Positions 45,559-54,011 of a DNA stretch of 64,000 nucleotides are shown here, piece by piece; position 1 is the stretch's first letter; each line of letters starts with the position of its first letter. The notes beneath the pieces are model-generated. The model saw nothing but the letters and a program-made list of their open reading frames with translations, had not been told where the DNA came from and did no database searches. The translations under genes were made by a program, and so were the position numbers. The stretch is from Thiothrix sp. (GTDB taxonomy: Bacteria; Pseudomonadota; Gammaproteobacteria; Thiotrichales; Thiotrichaceae). Where the stretch lies: positions 1 through 64,000 of the forward strand of contig SSFA01000022.1 in NCBI GenBank assembly GCA_008015155.1, given 5' to 3'.

Positions 45559-46218
45559 ATGTTCACAGGGATTATTCAAGCGATTGGGACGATTCGTGCG
45601 ATGCAAGCTATCGGTGGCGATATGCGTTTAACGATTGCCACCGGCAAGCTGGAGATGGCCGATGTGCAATTAGGCGATAGTATTGCAGTCAATGGAGTAT
45701 GCCTGACAGCTGTGGTCTTGGATGGCTCCAGTTTTAGTGCGGATGTCTCACGGGAAACTTTATCGCTGACCAGTATTGGCCAATTAAATCTTGGCTCTAG
45801 TGTGAATTTAGAAAAGGCCTTAACTTTAAGTACTCGCTTAGGTGGGCACTTAGTCAGTGGGCATGTAGATGGTTTGGGGGAGGTTGTGAGCCGCTACGAT
45901 GATGCGCGTTCAGTACGTTTTCGTCTTAAAGCGCCCGATGCACTGGCTAAATACATTGCTGCGAAAGGTTCAATTTGTGTGGATGGAACGAGTCTGACAG
46001 TCAATAAAGTTGAGGGCGCTTTTTTCGAGTTGAATATTGTCCCACATACTTTGCAAGAAACAATTATGTCGGGATATCGTGCGGGCTCTCAAGTCAATTT
46101 AGAAGTGGATGTAGTTGCACGCTATTTAGAGCGTTTGCTGTTAGGCGAGAAGGCGGCTGAAATGACTGCGGGTGGGATTACTGAGGCTTTTTTAGCAGAG
46201 CATGGGTTTTTGCGATAG
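45559..46218 (+). CDS. ribE: Riboflavin synthase alpha subunit
   Basis: Dismutates two lumazine molecules to riboflavin. 219 residues with two similar half-domains starting MFTGIIQAIGTI and GHLVSGHVDGLGEV; SIAVNGVCLTAV and SICVDGTSLTVNKV are the duplicated core. I start at ATG 45559 with CAGGAG upstream; the frame opens earlier inside ribD. In E. coli the gene is ribC/ribE by usage. ribBA and ribH do not follow, so the operon ends here. Confidence 0.96.
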   Translation: MFTGIIQAIGTIRAMQAIGGDMRLTIATGKLEMADVQLGDSIAVNGVCLTAVVLDGSSFSADVSRETLSLTSIGQLNLGSSVNLEKALTLSTRLGGHLVSGHVDGLGEVVSRYDDARSVRFRLKAPDALAKYIAAKGSICVDGTSLTVNKVEGAFFELNIVPHTLQETIMSGYRAGSQVNLEVDVVARYLERLLLGEKAAEMTAGGITEAFLAEHGFLR

Positions 46219-46282
46219 TTTGATCACTCCATAGATTCACACCCTGCATTAGAGCAATCATGAACTTAAGGGAGTCGTTAAC

Positions 46283-46819
46283 ATGTCTACCGATGCTGCA
46301 AATAATCCTGTCGATCTAGTTCGCAATCATATCAGGCCAATACTAGACATCTTAGAAAAAGATACCAGTCAATCTCATAGCACTATTCGGCACCAAATAG
46401 AACTGATAGCCGAGCCGCTCTTTGATTTTCAATGCCTGACGAGTTTAGCCGTGGGTCCCGATTGGCACAAAGCCAGTTCTACACAGAAAGACCAACTGAC
46501 TGCGGCGTTTCAGCAGCTATTCGTTCGCGTTTACAGCCAAACTATGAAGCAATTCAAGGCTGTAGACTTGGCAGTTAATGAAAAAGCAATCATGCAGGAT
46601 AGTAATAGGCGGGCTACTGTAAAAAGCATATTCACTTTTCAGAATGAGCCAAAGATCGTAAAAATCGACTATGTGTTGTTTAAATTAGAGGACGCTTGGC
46701 GAGCAATTGATGTCCATGTGGATGGTGGTAGTTTAGTAAGCACTTACAGAGCGGGGTTTACACAGAAAATACAGATGGCTGGAATCGAGGGCTTGATTGA
46801 GTATTTGGAGTCAAAGTGA
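46283..46819 (+). CDS. MlaC/Ttg2D-like protein without signal peptide
   Basis: 178 residues with the MlaC fold pattern: TAAFQQLFVRVYSQTMKQF, KIDYVLFKLEDAWRAIDVHV, then STYRAGFTQKIQMAGIEGLI near the end. MlaC proteins are periplasmic phospholipid carriers of the Mla system. Here the N-terminus (MSTDAANNPVDLV) has no signal peptide and no in-frame upstream extension supplies one, and no mlaABDEF gene is near. GGGAG precedes the ATG. Either a cytoplasmic relative with a new role or a decayed copy. Confidence 0.75.
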   Translation: MSTDAANNPVDLVRNHIRPILDILEKDTSQSHSTIRHQIELIAEPLFDFQCLTSLAVGPDWHKASSTQKDQLTAAFQQLFVRVYSQTMKQFKAVDLAVNEKAIMQDSNRRATVKSIFTFQNEPKIVKIDYVLFKLEDAWRAIDVHVDGGSLVSTYRAGFTQKIQMAGIEGLIEYLESK

Positions 46820-46866
46820 ACCTAGTGCAACTAGCTAACTGAGCTCTTAGCCAATAACTTAGCAGA

Positions 46867-46900
46867 CTAAAAGCTCTTACCATGATGCAAGAGCTTTTAG
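46867..46900. terminator. Bidirectional terminator before ilvC
   Basis: CTAAAAGCTCTT (46867-46878) pairs perfectly with AAGAGCTTTTAG (46889-46900). It separates the convergent MlaC-like and ilvC genes. Confidence 0.85.
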
Positions 46901-46917
46901 ATTTAAGCTAAATCAAA

Positions 46918-48396
46918 TCACACAATCTTCTTCATCGCAGTCATATAAGAGCGTAATTCTTCGCCCACAATCTCAACAGAGTGATTACGGATTTCAGCAT
47001 TAATATGCACTAACTGACGATTGTCCACGCCATTATCTTTTAGATTTAAACCACGACCAATCACATCGGATTTAATCTTGGGCATGAACTTTTCAAGCAG
47101 CAATGGACGCGCAGCTTGGTCAAACAAATAGCAGCCGTATTCAGCCGTATCGGAAATAACTACATTCATTTCGTAGAGTTTTTTGCGAGCAATCGTGTTA
47201 GCGATTAACGGAGTTTCATGCAGAGACTCATAATAAGCTGATTCTTCAATAATCCCAGCTTCCACCATTGTTTCATAAGCTAGCTCAACGCCTGCACGTA
47301 CCATGGCTACCATTAGAATACCTTTGTCGAAGTATTCTTGCTCACTGATCGCTTCGGTCGTGATCGCTTGCTTTTCAAATGGCGTTTCTGCGGTAGCTGC
47401 GCGCCAGCGATGTAGATCTTTGTCATCATTTGCCCAATCCGCCATCATCGTGCTGGAGAATTTACCCGACATAATATCGTCTTGGTGCTTTTGGAACAGT
47501 GGACGCATGATTTCTTTCAGCTCTTCTGAAAGCTCATAAGCGCGAATTTTCGCTGGATTGCTCAAACGATCCATCATATTAGTGATGCCGCCGTGCTTGA
47601 GTGCTTCAGTAACAGTTTCCCAACCGTACTGCACAAATTTCGCAGCCCAAGCAGGGTCAATATCTTCTGCCACCATTTTATCGAAGCAGAGCAGTGAGCC
47701 AGTTTGTAACATGCCGCACAGAATGGTTTGCTCACCCATCAGGTCAGATTTAACTTCAGCAATTGGAGAAGATTCCAGAACACCAGCACGATCACCACCG
47801 GTTGCAGACGCTAAAGCTTTCGCGATTTTTAAACCGTCGCCATTCGGATCATTTTCACGATGCACAGCAATCAAAGTCGGAACACCGAAACCACGTACAT
47901 ATTCCGCACGCACTTCAGAACCAGGGCATTTCGGGCACATCAAGACGACAGTTAGGTCTTTGCGAATTTGCATGCCTTCTTCAACCAAGTTGAAGCCGTG
48001 AGCATAGTCTAAGCACGCGCCTTGTTTCATTAAAGGCATAATCGCATTGATAACCGAGGTATGCTGCTTATCTGGAGTGAGATTCATGACGATATCAGCA
48101 GTCGGAATCAGCTCTTCATAAGTACCGACTTTAAAGCCATTTTCAGTGGCATTTTTCCAAGATTTGCGTTTCTCAGCAATCGCTTCAGCACGTAAAGCAT
48201 AGCTTACATTTAAGCCGCTATCGCGCATGTTCAAGCCTTGGTTTAAACCTTGTGCACCACAGCCAATAATCACGATTTTCTTATCGCGAATATAGTTAAC
48301 GCCATCCGCGAACTCGGATTGATCCATAAAACGGCATTTGCCAAGTTCTTCAAGTTGAACACGCAATGGCAGCGTATTGAAATAATTTTGACCCAT
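46918..48396 (-). CDS. ilvC: Ketol-acid reductoisomerase, class II (long form)
   Basis: Second step of valine and isoleucine synthesis (NADPH, Mg2+). 492 residues, the long enterobacterial type with a duplicated C-terminal knotted domain. Rossmann motif [59 protein letters not shown] with metal residues, and [17 protein letters not shown] are visible. The start is ATG 48396 ([12 protein letters not shown]) with GGAG eight bases upstream. It is divergent from ilvY, as in E. coli. ilvBN/ilvGM are not here. Confidence 0.97.
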   Translation of the reverse strand: MGQNYFNTLPLRVQLEELGKCRFMDQSEFADGVNYIRDKKIVIIGCGAQGLNQGLNMRDSGLNVSYALRAEAIAEKRKSWKNATENGFKVGTYEELIPTADIVMNLTPDKQHTSVINAIMPLMKQGACLDYAHGFNLVEEGMQIRKDLTVVLMCPKCPGSEVRAEYVRGFGVPTLIAVHRENDPNGDGLKIAKALASATGGDRAGVLESSPIAEVKSDLMGEQTILCGMLQTGSLLCFDKMVAEDIDPAWAAKFVQYGWETVTEALKHGGITNMMDRLSNPAKIRAYELSEELKEIMRPLFQKHQDDIMSGKFSSTMMADWANDDKDLHRWRAATAETPFEKQAITTEAISEQEYFDKGILMVAMVRAGVELAYETMVEAGIIEESAYYESLHETPLIANTIARKKLYEMNVVISDTAEYGCYLFDQAARPLLLEKFMPKIKSDVIGRGLNLKDNGVDNRQLVHINAEIRNHSVEIVGEELRSYMTAMKKIV

Positions 48397-48488
48397 GATG
48401 GACTCCAAACAAGCTTAAGAAGGGATTTTAGGGCTGCTACTGTAAGCCATTTTTGGCATTGCGTAAAATGATCAATTAGGGATGTAAT

Positions 48489-48505
48489 ATTGCGTTTAAT
48501 GCAAT
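48489..48505. promoter_or_regulatory. Putative IlvY operator
   Basis: ATTGC-N7-GCAAT (48489-48505) is an inverted repeat with LysR-type T-N11-A geometry, in the ilvC/ilvY intergenic region 13 bp before the ilvY start. IlvY sites in E. coli lie in the same divergent region. A second TTGC at 48459-48462 (CATTGCG) could belong to the ilvC-proximal site. Confidence 0.55.
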
Positions 48506-48517
48506 GAAAGAGAGTTT

Positions 48518-49423
48518 ATGGACATTCGCGATTGCCAAATGTTTATTCAATTAGCCACTACCCAGCATTTTGGCAAAGCAGCACAGGCCAGCCATTTAAG
48601 CGCATCAGCGATCAGTCGACAGTTACAACGCTTAGAAACTGAGATTGGCAAAAAACTAGTCGAACGGGATAATCGCCAAGTTCGCTTAACACCAGCCGGT
48701 CGACATTTTCTTGAGTATGCTTATCAAACAGTTAATGCATGGCAACAATTGCGGCGGGATTTGAGTGATGATCCGAAGACGATTAGTGGTGAGTTGAGTG
48801 TCTATGGTTCCGTCACTGCCAGTTTTAGTTTGCTCAGTCAAATCCTACCAGTACTACGCTCCAGTTATCCTGGAGTCGAATTAAAATTACGTACCGGTGA
48901 TCAAGCAGATGGAATTGAGCGTGTCTTAACTAATAGTGAAGATTGTGCGATTGCCGCCCAACCGGATGTTTTACCGAAGCACTTACAGTTTTTAGCTTTA
49001 CAACAGTCACCTTTGTACCTCATTGGGCCAACGATGCCTTGTGTTTTAAGCCAGCGCTTAGAGTCCGCTTTAGCTGCCAATTTAGCTTTAGATTGGACAC
49101 AGATTCCAGTGATTTTGGCCGAGCATGGTCTAGCACGGGAACGGTTTTTACAGCGTTTACAGCAATTGAATCTAAACCCACCAATTTATGCGCAAGTCGC
49201 AGGGCATGAAGCGGTGGTGGCGATGGTCAGTTTGGGCTTTGGCGTAGCAGTCGTTCCTGAATTAGTGATTAAGCACAGTCCGCGTCAGGATACGATTCGA
49301 GTTTTGCCTTGGTTTGATGATTTACAAGCCTTTACGATTGGTTTGTGTGCTCGCCAAGAACGCTTGGCTGATCCTTTATTGCAGGCTTTTTGGCAGAGTG
49401 CGGAGTTGGCTTTTGTTGATTAA
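48518..49423 (+). CDS. ilvY: LysR-type activator IlvY
   Basis: A 301-residue LysR regulator activating ilvC in response to acetolactate or acetohydroxybutyrate. The N-terminal winged helix is MDIRDCQMFIQLATTQHFGKAAQASHLS split across the HTH, with SASAISRQLQRLETEIGKKL next. The C-terminal effector domain ends with VAVVPELVIKHSPR. Divergent from ilvC with an operator between them. Identification rests on family wording plus context. Confidence 0.92.
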   Translation: MDIRDCQMFIQLATTQHFGKAAQASHLSASAISRQLQRLETEIGKKLVERDNRQVRLTPAGRHFLEYAYQTVNAWQQLRRDLSDDPKTISGELSVYGSVTASFSLLSQILPVLRSSYPGVELKLRTGDQADGIERVLTNSEDCAIAAQPDVLPKHLQFLALQQSPLYLIGPTMPCVLSQRLESALAANLALDWTQIPVILAEHGLARERFLQRLQQLNLNPPIYAQVAGHEAVVAMVSLGFGVAVVPELVIKHSPRQDTIRVLPWFDDLQAFTIGLCARQERLADPLLQAFWQSAELAFVD

Positions 49424-49501
49424 GAAGTGTGGTTCATCTCGGCCTGTTTAGCTAATAGTGGATAGGGAAACTTATTCGATTTAATCAAAGGAGCTTCATT
49501 G

Positions 49502-50116
49502 ATGAAATACCGTGCTTTACTGAAAAAACTCATGCCCTTGATTTTATCGCTGGGTTTGACAGGTTGTTGGGTGCTGCCATCACCGGCTGAGGCGGGTGCA
49601 AAGACAGCGAGTGAAGGCCAAGAGCTTAAATTCAAAAGAAAATTTTCGGATGATGTTTATATTGCTTTTAATCCTAGACTTCCCCCCTACTTAACAAAGC
49701 GCGCAGACTTAACTAAAACTCAAGCGAGGCAGTTTATACTGAAAAATGATCGTGTTCGCCTTAGCTTAGTACAAAAAACTATCTCTAACTTAATAGAAGT
49801 CAATGGTGTGGGTCAGGAGGATGTAGTGTGTACGAATGTGATCTTTAAAGCTAAGGAAATTAATTTAGAAAACTATTTGAAGCAACAAGGTGTTCCTATC
49901 AAAGACCTGTTGGCAAACTATTTGCTAACCCCAGAGCAAGCTAAAGAGCCAGCAACCTTGATGACGATCACTAATTGTCCGAATTTTGTTTGGTCTAAGC
50001 AGTTTGTGATTCTCCAACCCAAAAGCACCGTGGAATCGGAGGAATTAGAGGGTAAAGGTTTTATGTTCTGGAAAGAGGGGGTGTTATTTAGAGGGACATC
50101 TGGCGTACGCCGGTAA
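49502..50116 (+). CDS. Hypothetical lipoprotein upstream of locus B
   Basis: A 204-residue protein with a basic start and lipobox (LSLGLTGC, Cys22). The mature part has no recognised domain; two more Cys (VVCTNVI and TNCPNF) could form a disulfide. Start ATG 49502 follows AAAGGAG. It does not show the YY/DA/KCP/AWN pattern of the neighbouring protease-linked lipoproteins, but shares their size, lipid anchor and terminator type. It may be a distant member of the same locus. Confidence 0.7.
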   Translation: MKYRALLKKLMPLILSLGLTGCWVLPSPAEAGAKTASEGQELKFKRKFSDDVYIAFNPRLPPYLTKRADLTKTQARQFILKNDRVRLSLVQKTISNLIEVNGVGQEDVVCTNVIFKAKEINLENYLKQQGVPIKDLLANYLLTPEQAKEPATLMTITNCPNFVWSKQFVILQPKSTVESEELEGKGFMFWKEGVLFRGTSGVRR

Positions 50117-50126
50117 GGTAGGGATA

Positions 50127-50148
50127 GGGCATGGCGAAGGTCATGCCC
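50127..50148 (+). terminator. GGGCATG-type terminator 1
   Basis: GGGCATGGC (50127-50135) pairs with GGTCATGCCC (50140-50148 for the paired part) around a GAAG loop, followed by TTTGC. Very similar hairpins recur at 50789 and 53982. Confidence 0.75.
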
Positions 50149-50175
50149 TTTGCTTATCTAACAGCCCTAGATCAT

Positions 50176-50256
50176 GACTGCCTGAAGTGCAGTAATAACA
50201 GTAATATCTTCTTTGCTGTTTCAGCCCAAAACCCCATATCTATGCTCGATAATTGA
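50176..50256 (+). pseudogene. Orphan C-terminal remnant of a reprolysin-like protease
   Basis: Translating from 50188 gives CSNNSNIFFAVSAQNP and a TGA at 50254. This matches the protease ends CSNDTNVFFAVSG (19282 gene) and CSNNIFFAISG (53358 gene). Only about 25 codons remain. The stop overlaps the ribosome-binding GAGGA of the next lipoprotein, the same spacing as at 19282/19294. So this lipoprotein once followed a complete protease, or arrived with its tail. Confidence 0.75.
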
Positions 50257-50267
50257 GGACGATTACT

Positions 50268-50750
50268 ATGAAAAGATTATGGTTGCCCTTAAGCGTATTG
50301 CTTATTGCTTGCAACGCCTGTGCGGGTCAAAGTGCCGCTCAACGCCTACCCACTGTACAAGGTGCATGGGTGATGGTAGCCCCGCAAGAGCCGACTTATT
50401 GGCGCGGTGCCGAGCATAAGTTGTATGAGTATCAACAACGGATCGCTCAGTTGCTCGCGAAACGTGATCCTGTGGCTGATGCACAAACCTTGATTGATCG
50501 GGGTCAGTATTATTTATTGAGCTCGAAGCGTAAGCCAAGTGGCATCTATGGTTTTGCTAATGGTAGACATAGTATATTGCCCACTGCACCCGTCGGTATA
50601 GAACGTATTCTACAAAAGTGTCCTATGAAGACTCTACAAGCAGAAATTAGTTTTACTGATCCTAAGGCTAGAAAGTATGGAGCGCAATTTAATCAAACGA
50701 TGGTAAAAGCTTGCATTAAGCGTTTCCGCTTAAATGAAAGTTTTAAATGA
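50268..50750 (+). CDS. Small lipoprotein, locus B copy 1
   Basis: 160 residues. The lipobox region is LLIACNACAG (lipidated Cys15 or Cys18). The shared family features are YEYQQRI, LAKRDPVADAQ, YYLLSS, a QKCP motif and the ending FNQTMVKACIKR. Start ATG 50268 with GAGGA 8 bases upstream. It is more diverged than the two locus A copies. The gene sits after an orphan protease tail, so it may now be an orphan partner. No named family recognised. Confidence 0.8.
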   Translation: MKRLWLPLSVLLIACNACAGQSAAQRLPTVQGAWVMVAPQEPTYWRGAEHKLYEYQQRIAQLLAKRDPVADAQTLIDRGQYYLLSSKRKPSGIYGFANGRHSILPTAPVGIERILQKCPMKTLQAEISFTDPKARKYGAQFNQTMVKACIKRFRLNESFK

Positions 50751-50788
50751 CAATTAAGTGTATGGGGTGTTGGTAGCCTAAGGCCAGA

Positions 50789-50806
50789 GCATGGCCAAGG
50801 TCATGC
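50789..50806 (+). terminator. GGGCATG-type terminator 2
   Basis: GCATGGC (50789-50795) pairs with GGTCATGC (50799-50806, one G-U) and is followed by CCTCATTTTATT. Nearly the same hairpin as at 50127. Confidence 0.65.
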
Positions 50807-50813
50807 CCTCATT

Positions 50814-50930
50814 TTATTGTTTAGATTTAAGTGGCTCCGAAACTTGTTTAACCTGTAAAGGCAATTCAATACTAATCCGCAACCCCCCTTCAGGCCGATT
50901 ACTCGCGTGAATACACCCACTATTGCTATC
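50814..50930 (-). pseudogene. 3' remnant of the CpxA-like kinase gene
   Basis: On the minus strand this reads DSNSGCIHASNRPEGGLR, then ISIELPLQVKQVSEPLKSKQ and a stop. The intact kinase at 54012 ends DSHGGSIQASNRPEGGLR, ISIELPLLVRQVSEQLEPK. The remnant is in frame and ends at a recognisable junction near 50930, after which similarity stops. It marks a duplication boundary inside locus B. Confidence 0.85.
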
Positions 50931-51193
50931 AAATATATTGCTGGTAATCAGTATAAAGTTGTCAATATGGAAAATTCCATATAGCTATTAGGCTGCTGAT
51001 TTTTAAACTAAAAATGAATTATCGAAGGAGGGCATGGTTATTGAGGTTTAGACAAGTTTTTAATCAAATGATAGATTTTCTCAGTGCTTAATCAAGCATG
51101 AATGGAATAATAAATAAATTTGTGTCGTTTCTTAGGTTCAGGTTAGTTGATCAGTAGAGAGCAATCGTGTTGTTTTTAAAAGGAAGTTAATCA
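50931..51193 (+). other. AT-rich upstream region of the phase-variable protease
   Basis: Non-coding 263 bp between the kinase remnant and the protease start. Contains the palindrome at 50965 and presumably the promoter. The last 20 bp hold AGGAAG (51181-51186), seven bases before ATG 51194. Confidence 0.6.
50965..50982. promoter_or_regulatory. Perfect palindrome, candidate operator
   Basis: ATATGGAA-AA-TTCCATAT is an inverted repeat with 8-bp arms, about 210 bp upstream of the protease start. Could be a dimeric regulator site; no regulator is assigned. Confidence 0.4.
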
Positions 51194-53358
51194 ATGAAAA
51201 CTTATTGCTCGTCTCGTCTCGTCTCGTCTCGTCTCGTCTCGTCTCGTCTCGTCTCAGTAAACGATTTTCGCCCACCGTTTTAGCGGGTGCGATTAGTCTT
51301 GGTCTGCTGGCTACTTATTCATCCTTGCAAGCGGATGCTACCCTTTGGAGCGAAGTTTTACCCGATAGCGTTGCTACCGAGTCTGCCCGTCAAGCCTCCT
51401 CAAGCTCTACGCCGTCCTTGGAACAATTTCGGTCGCTTCACTTGGATGAAACACGCTTGGATGAGCAGTTAGCCGTTTTGAGTGCTGCCCGTCAAACTAA
51501 AGCGAGTGTGTCATCGGGTTTAACGCTAAGTTTACCCTTACCCGATGGTAGTTTTGCCGATGTTGAACTGGTTCCAGATCATGTGTTAGCACCGGAGTTG
51601 GAAAAAGAACATCCCGAATTGAAGGTATGGTCAGTGGTGAGTGGAGATCAACGGATTGTGGGTGGTGTCGTGGATCGCACCCCTTTAGGTCTGCATGCGA
51701 TGTTAGAGCTGCGTAGTGGAGACACCGTGTTTATTGATCCAGACGAATCGGTCAAAGGCTCGCGCACCTATGTGAGTTTTAGTAAGCGAAATAATCCGAA
51801 AGCCTTTGCGGCGGCGATGAAGGGCTTTAGGTGTGGAAATAAAGATCATGATCATAGTAAAGATGGTGGTTTAGTACAAAAACTGATTAGTACCGAATCG
51901 CAGCTATCCTCCGAGCTAGGTGCAACGCGGGTATTAGGGCAGAACTTAAATACCTATCGCCTTGCTTTAGCGACAACCGCTGAGTTTACTCAGGCAAATG
52001 GTGGGGCAACTGTAACTAATCAGCGGTTATTTAGTTTAATTGCAAGGGTTAATCAAATCTATTTGCGGGATTTAAGCGTTAAATTCAATTTAGTTGGTGG
52101 TACTAATATTATTCAAACTAATTCAGTAACTGATGGTTACAGAAATTCTGGAGAGGATACTAATACAGGTGAGCCCTACGCTTCTATTGATAATACAACT
52201 GTCTTAAATAATATCTTAGGTGCAACTAATTATGATATAGGTCATGTTATAAACACAGGCAGTATAGGCTGGGGAACATATACTAGCCCTTGTGGTTCAG
52301 CTAAGGCACGCGGGACATCTTTTATGGGCTCCCCCCTTGGTACTGCTGTTGCTATTGAAGCTGCAGCTATTGATATGCTAGCTCATGAGTTGGGGCATCA
52401 GTTTGGTGCTCGCCACACCTTTAATGCTTCTACTGGGGGGGCTTGTGCTTTTGTTAATGGCTTCCCAACTAGAGATGATGGGGGCGCAGTTGAGCCAGGG
52501 GCTGGTACAACGATTATGTCATATGCGGGTCTATGCGGTACTAATAACATATTACCATCACCTACAACAGGTAGTGGTGCAGACTCTATGTTCCACGCAC
52601 AGTCACTGCAATTAATGACTAACTTTGCCCATAATGGTGCAGGTAATACATGTGCTACACGCCCTGCATTGATCAACCCAAATACAGGTGTGACTAACCG
52701 TAATCCTGTGATGACTATGCCTGCTCAAGTTTATATTCCTGCTCGTACAGCTTTTACGCTGCCCATAGTGACTACGTCGGATGCAGATGGTGACCCAATT
52801 TCTTATACCTGGGATCAAATGAATATTGGAGGAAATCCAGCAAATAAAAATCAAGATAAAATTAACTCTGCCCTTATAAGGTCACGTTTACCACAATATG
52901 GCAACAGTAGTCGTACTATTCCTATGTTGAGTAGCCTGTTAGCAGGGACAGCAGTTGATGGTGAGTTTTTGCCTGTTACTCAACGTAATTTAACTTTTCG
53001 GTTGACTGCTCGTGACAATCGTGGTGGAAGAACGCAAGGTAATTATGTAGTCAACATAATTAATACAGGTGCGGCTTTTAGTGTACCTGCAACTGCTCTA
53101 CCTGCTGGGGGCTCAACTCTCATTAAATGGAATGTAGCAGGAACTAATAATTCTCCAATAAATTGCTTAAATGTCAATATTTCCTTAGTTAACTCTACTG
53201 GCGTTAGCTATGCTAATTTAGGCACTCATACAAATTCTGGGACCACTACAGTAAATTTACCTACTACAATTCAAACAAATAGCCGAGTAAAAGTTGCTTG
53301 TAGTAATAATATATTTTTTGCTATTTCTGGTAGAGCGCCAGCAGTTGCTGCACCTTAG
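51194..53358 (+). CDS. Phase-variable secreted reprolysin-like metalloprotease (locus B), ATG out of frame here
   Basis: AGGAAG is spaced 7 nt from ATG 51194, but nine CTCGT units (51208-51252) put this ATG out of frame: it reads 29 codons and stops at 51281. The long frame, open from TTG 51205, encodes LSKRFSPTVLAGAISLGLLA (signal peptide) directly after the repeats. It then encodes a pro-region (LSLPLPDGSF, VYSR-type lacking), a catalytic domain with HELGHQFGARHTF near 52384, an Ig-like region (SDADGDPISYTWDQM) and a C-terminal domain ending NNIFFAISGRAP. The zinc motif and Met-turn-like AGTTIMSYAG place it with M12B/reprolysin-type metzincins. Eight or eleven units restore the frame. Base composition drops sharply near 52.0 kb. 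A full-length paralogue of the frameshifted gene at 17209. Confidence 0.9.
51208..51255 (+). repeat. Pentanucleotide repeat (CTCGT)9
   Basis: Nine perfect CTCGT units plus CTC, located 14 bases after the ATG and just before the signal-peptide hydrophobic core. It encodes repeated LVSSR in the long frame. A unit length that is not a multiple of three inside a leader sequence is a hallmark of slipped-strand phase variation, as with CTCTT in Neisseria opa genes. Confidence 0.97.
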
Positions 53359-53390
53359 ATAGAAATTTAGTTTAAATAAGGGATTTTTTA

Positions 53391-53957
53391 ATGAAACAAT
53401 CTATTTTGATATCAGTCTTGATTGCCTCAGCAGCGGGCTGTGCTCCACCAAGTGTAGTAAGCATGCCGCAGGAAGACATTGCGACACTTATTTCCAACCA
53501 ACAAACAGGATCTAAAGGGGCTTTACGTGTAACAGGCAACACTTTATATTTCTTGAATTCTGCGCCAGACAAAGTCAAACCTAAAGACTTTAAAGATCAA
53601 AAGGCAATTGATTCTTATTATGAGAGTTTATTAAGTGCAATTAAAAAGCGTAACCCAACTCAGGATGCGCGTTTTGCATTTAATAATAAAATGAGATATT
53701 TTTTTACCAGTAATGAGAAAACCCCTCATCAAGATCGCCGTGGTAATTCGTTTGGCTTAGGCACTCCAGAAGTAAACAAGTTTTGCCCAGATGCACAAAA
53801 TCAATTGAAGTTTTTAGAGGGGTATAGATTTTACGAGAACTCTGTTGAGTGTTTAAACAATAGCAGTTCTTGTCGTGACTATACCTCGACAGCTAGTGAA
53901 AGATATATGCTTGCTTGGAATAAAGAAATGGCACGCTTGTGCCATGGTGGTAAGTAG
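53391..53957 (+). CDS. Small lipoprotein, locus B copy 2
   Basis: 188 residues, lipobox IASAAGC (Cys17). The family pattern is kept: DSYYESLLSAIKKRNPTQDARFAF, YFFTS, KFCP, and the ending YMLAWNKEMARLC. An extra Cys pair (VECLNNSSSC) is unique to this copy. It starts 32 bp after the protease stop, with AAGGGA upstream of the ATG, so the two are probably co-transcribed. A GGGCATG-type terminator follows. Possible roles are protease inhibitor, immunity protein or chaperone; none is shown by the sequence. Confidence 0.85.
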   Translation: MKQSILISVLIASAAGCAPPSVVSMPQEDIATLISNQQTGSKGALRVTGNTLYFLNSAPDKVKPKDFKDQKAIDSYYESLLSAIKKRNPTQDARFAFNNKMRYFFTSNEKTPHQDRRGNSFGLGTPEVNKFCPDAQNQLKFLEGYRFYENSVECLNNSSSCRDYTSTASERYMLAWNKEMARLCHGGK

Positions 53958-53981
53958 GTTTAGCTATTAATTAATATACTA

Positions 53982-54003
53982 GGGCATGACGTTTGCCATG
54001 CCC
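53982..54003. terminator. GGGCATG-type terminator 3
   Basis: GGGCATG (53982-53988) pairs with CATGCCC (53997-54003), followed by TTATTAT. It lies between the convergent lipoprotein and sensor-kinase genes. Confidence 0.75.
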
Positions 54004-54011
54004 TTATTATA

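Noticed and set aside
51205..51207. TTG as the native start of the locus B protease
   Set aside because: It lies at the edge of the repeat without a suitably placed ribosome site, while ATG 51194 has a near-ideal one. It may give low expression in the OFF state only.
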